Shown here one piece after another: positions 63,566-64,000 of a DNA stretch of 64,000 bases. Where the stretch lies: contig NZ_JABEPR010000002.1 in the NCBI RefSeq assembly GCF_013044515.1, forward strand, positions 620,001 through 684,000. Reading direction: 5' to 3'. Every line of letters starts with the position of its first letter. Positions within the stretch are counted from its first letter, which is position 1. The position numbers and the translations under genes are program-made. Source of the stretch: Sphingomonas sp. ID1715 (GTDB lineage Bacteria > Pseudomonadota > Alphaproteobacteria > Sphingomonadales > Sphingomonadaceae). A model generated the notes under the pieces. That model searched no databases and was not told the DNA's origin. It saw only the letters and a list, made by a program, of their open reading frames with translations.

Positions 63566-63805
63566 TTAAGCGGCGTAGCGCAGCGCATGGGCATAGCGGG
63601 ACTCCAGCGCGTGCTCCTCTTGGGTTTGCGGTCGCAGGAAGCTGATGCCGAGCTTGCGTCCGAACACCTGGTCTCCGCGCAGCTGGACGCGCACGTCGCG
63701 CACGCCGCACGGAAGATGATCGCGCAGCTGGCAAAGCTGCCGGATCAGAGCGTCGAGCGGTTGATTGTCGGGCAGCTCGACCAGATCGCGGATCATTCGA
63801 GACAT
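63566..63805 (-). CDS. hypothetical protein (79 aa)
   Basis: This short cytoplasmic-looking protein begins MSRMIRDLVELPDNQPLDAL and includes RQLCQLRDHLPCGVRDVRVQ and GRKLGISFLRPQTQEEHALE. GAGGAGG stands five bases before ATG 63805, which decides the start; the longer frame to 63859 has no such signal. The family is not recognised. It lies between the nuclease gene and fumC on the same strand. Confidence 0.75.
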   Translation of the reverse strand: MSRMIRDLVELPDNQPLDALIRQLCQLRDHLPCGVRDVRVQLRGDQVFGRKLGISFLRPQTQEEHALESRYAHALRYAA

Positions 63806-63891
63806 CGGCACCTCCTCTTGAATGAGGCGAGTGTCTCGCGGCGATGGGTATTCGGCCAATCCAGCCTTGCTATTAAACCGATCAGCCGGGC

Positions 63892-64000
63892 TTATCGCAC
63901 CATCGCCTCCGGCCGGACCACGCGGTCGAAGGTCGCCGCATCGACCAGCCCGAGCTCCAGTCCGGCTTCCTTGAGCGTCAGGCCCTTGGCGTGGGCGTGC
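63892..64000 (-). CDS. fumC: fumarate hydratase class II, 3' end
   Basis: The last 35 codons of a gene entering from the right edge read HAHAKGLTLKEAGLELGLVD, then AATFDRVVRPEAMVR. This matches the C-terminal end of class II fumarase (the A.xnG.TLkEaAl.LG...a.eFD..VrPe.Mv pattern). Only the tail is visible; the active site lies outside the window. Aspartase/argininosuccinate relatives are less likely because of the VRPE.M ending. Confidence 0.8.
   Translation of the reverse strand, partial: HAHAKGLTLKEAGLELGLVDAATFDRVVRPEAMVR

Overview
This 64 kb window is GC-rich, densely packed chromosomal DNA from an alphaproteobacterium, most likely a sphingomonad (Sphingomonadaceae). The evidence is a PEPxxWA-type C-terminal sorting signal, a PhyR-NepR-EcfG general stress locus with a PhyP-like sensor, EcfG-type promoters (GGAAC-N16-CGTT), a TorF-type porin beside glnK-amtB, and families of palindromic repeats that I associate with sphingomonads. 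I saw no rRNA, tRNA, CRISPR array, integrase, transposase or prophage. Apart from the repeats this looks like ordinary core and semi-core chromosome.

Layout. 0-9 kb: a partial MBOAT acyltransferase, a winged-helix/TPR regulator, a PEP-CTERM protein, a TorF porin, glnK-amtB, a periplasmic cytochrome c, a PilZ protein, a LytTR regulator and a Crp/Fnr regulator. 9-11 kb: hsp20 behind a sigma-32-like promoter, then tatBC. 11-15 kb: the general stress response locus, consisting of an entericidin-like lipoprotein, a candidate small RNA, a PhyP-like sensor with a degenerate ATPase domain, nepR, phyR, a 43-residue membrane peptide and ecfG. 15-25 kb: envelope lipoproteins, carD, fdxA, an RNA helicase plus S4 protein, an M23 peptidase, RarD and an acyl-CoA dehydrogenase. 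25-30 kb: a hybrid histidine kinase overlapping an SMP-30 family gene. 30-34 kb: branched-chain 2-oxoacid dehydrogenase E1alpha, E1beta and E2. 34-50 kb: housekeeping genes (gshA, rsmE, ubiA, TldD/PmbA, inositol-monophosphatase family, nhaA, luciferase-like oxidoreductase, recQ, sterol-desaturase family, MBL hydrolase, pabB-pabC fusion, aminotransferase, msrA). 50-60 kb: a self-sufficient CYP102-type P450, a four-gene Anbu proteasome-like operon, and a wax ester synthase/DGAT with a phasin. 60-63 kb: the dTDP-rhamnose operon rfbCBDA. 63-64 kb: a nuclease, a small protein and the 3' end of fumC.

How the genes work together. The 11-15 kb block is a self-contained stress switch: PhyR sequesters NepR and frees EcfG, and EcfG probably transcribes the small RNA, the 43-residue membrane peptide with ecfG, and perhaps the entericidin and nepR. 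The best new candidate in the window is that small RNA (about 11264 down to 11162, minus strand). It has a perfect EcfG promoter, a C7-containing loop and an intrinsic terminator, which recalls the Caulobacter sRNA GsrN. The second theme is the set of eleven palindromic repeats between 31.8 and 59.7 kb, with none recognised in the first 31 kb. Three of them have become coding sequence: an E2 interdomain linker and the C-termini of two enzymes.
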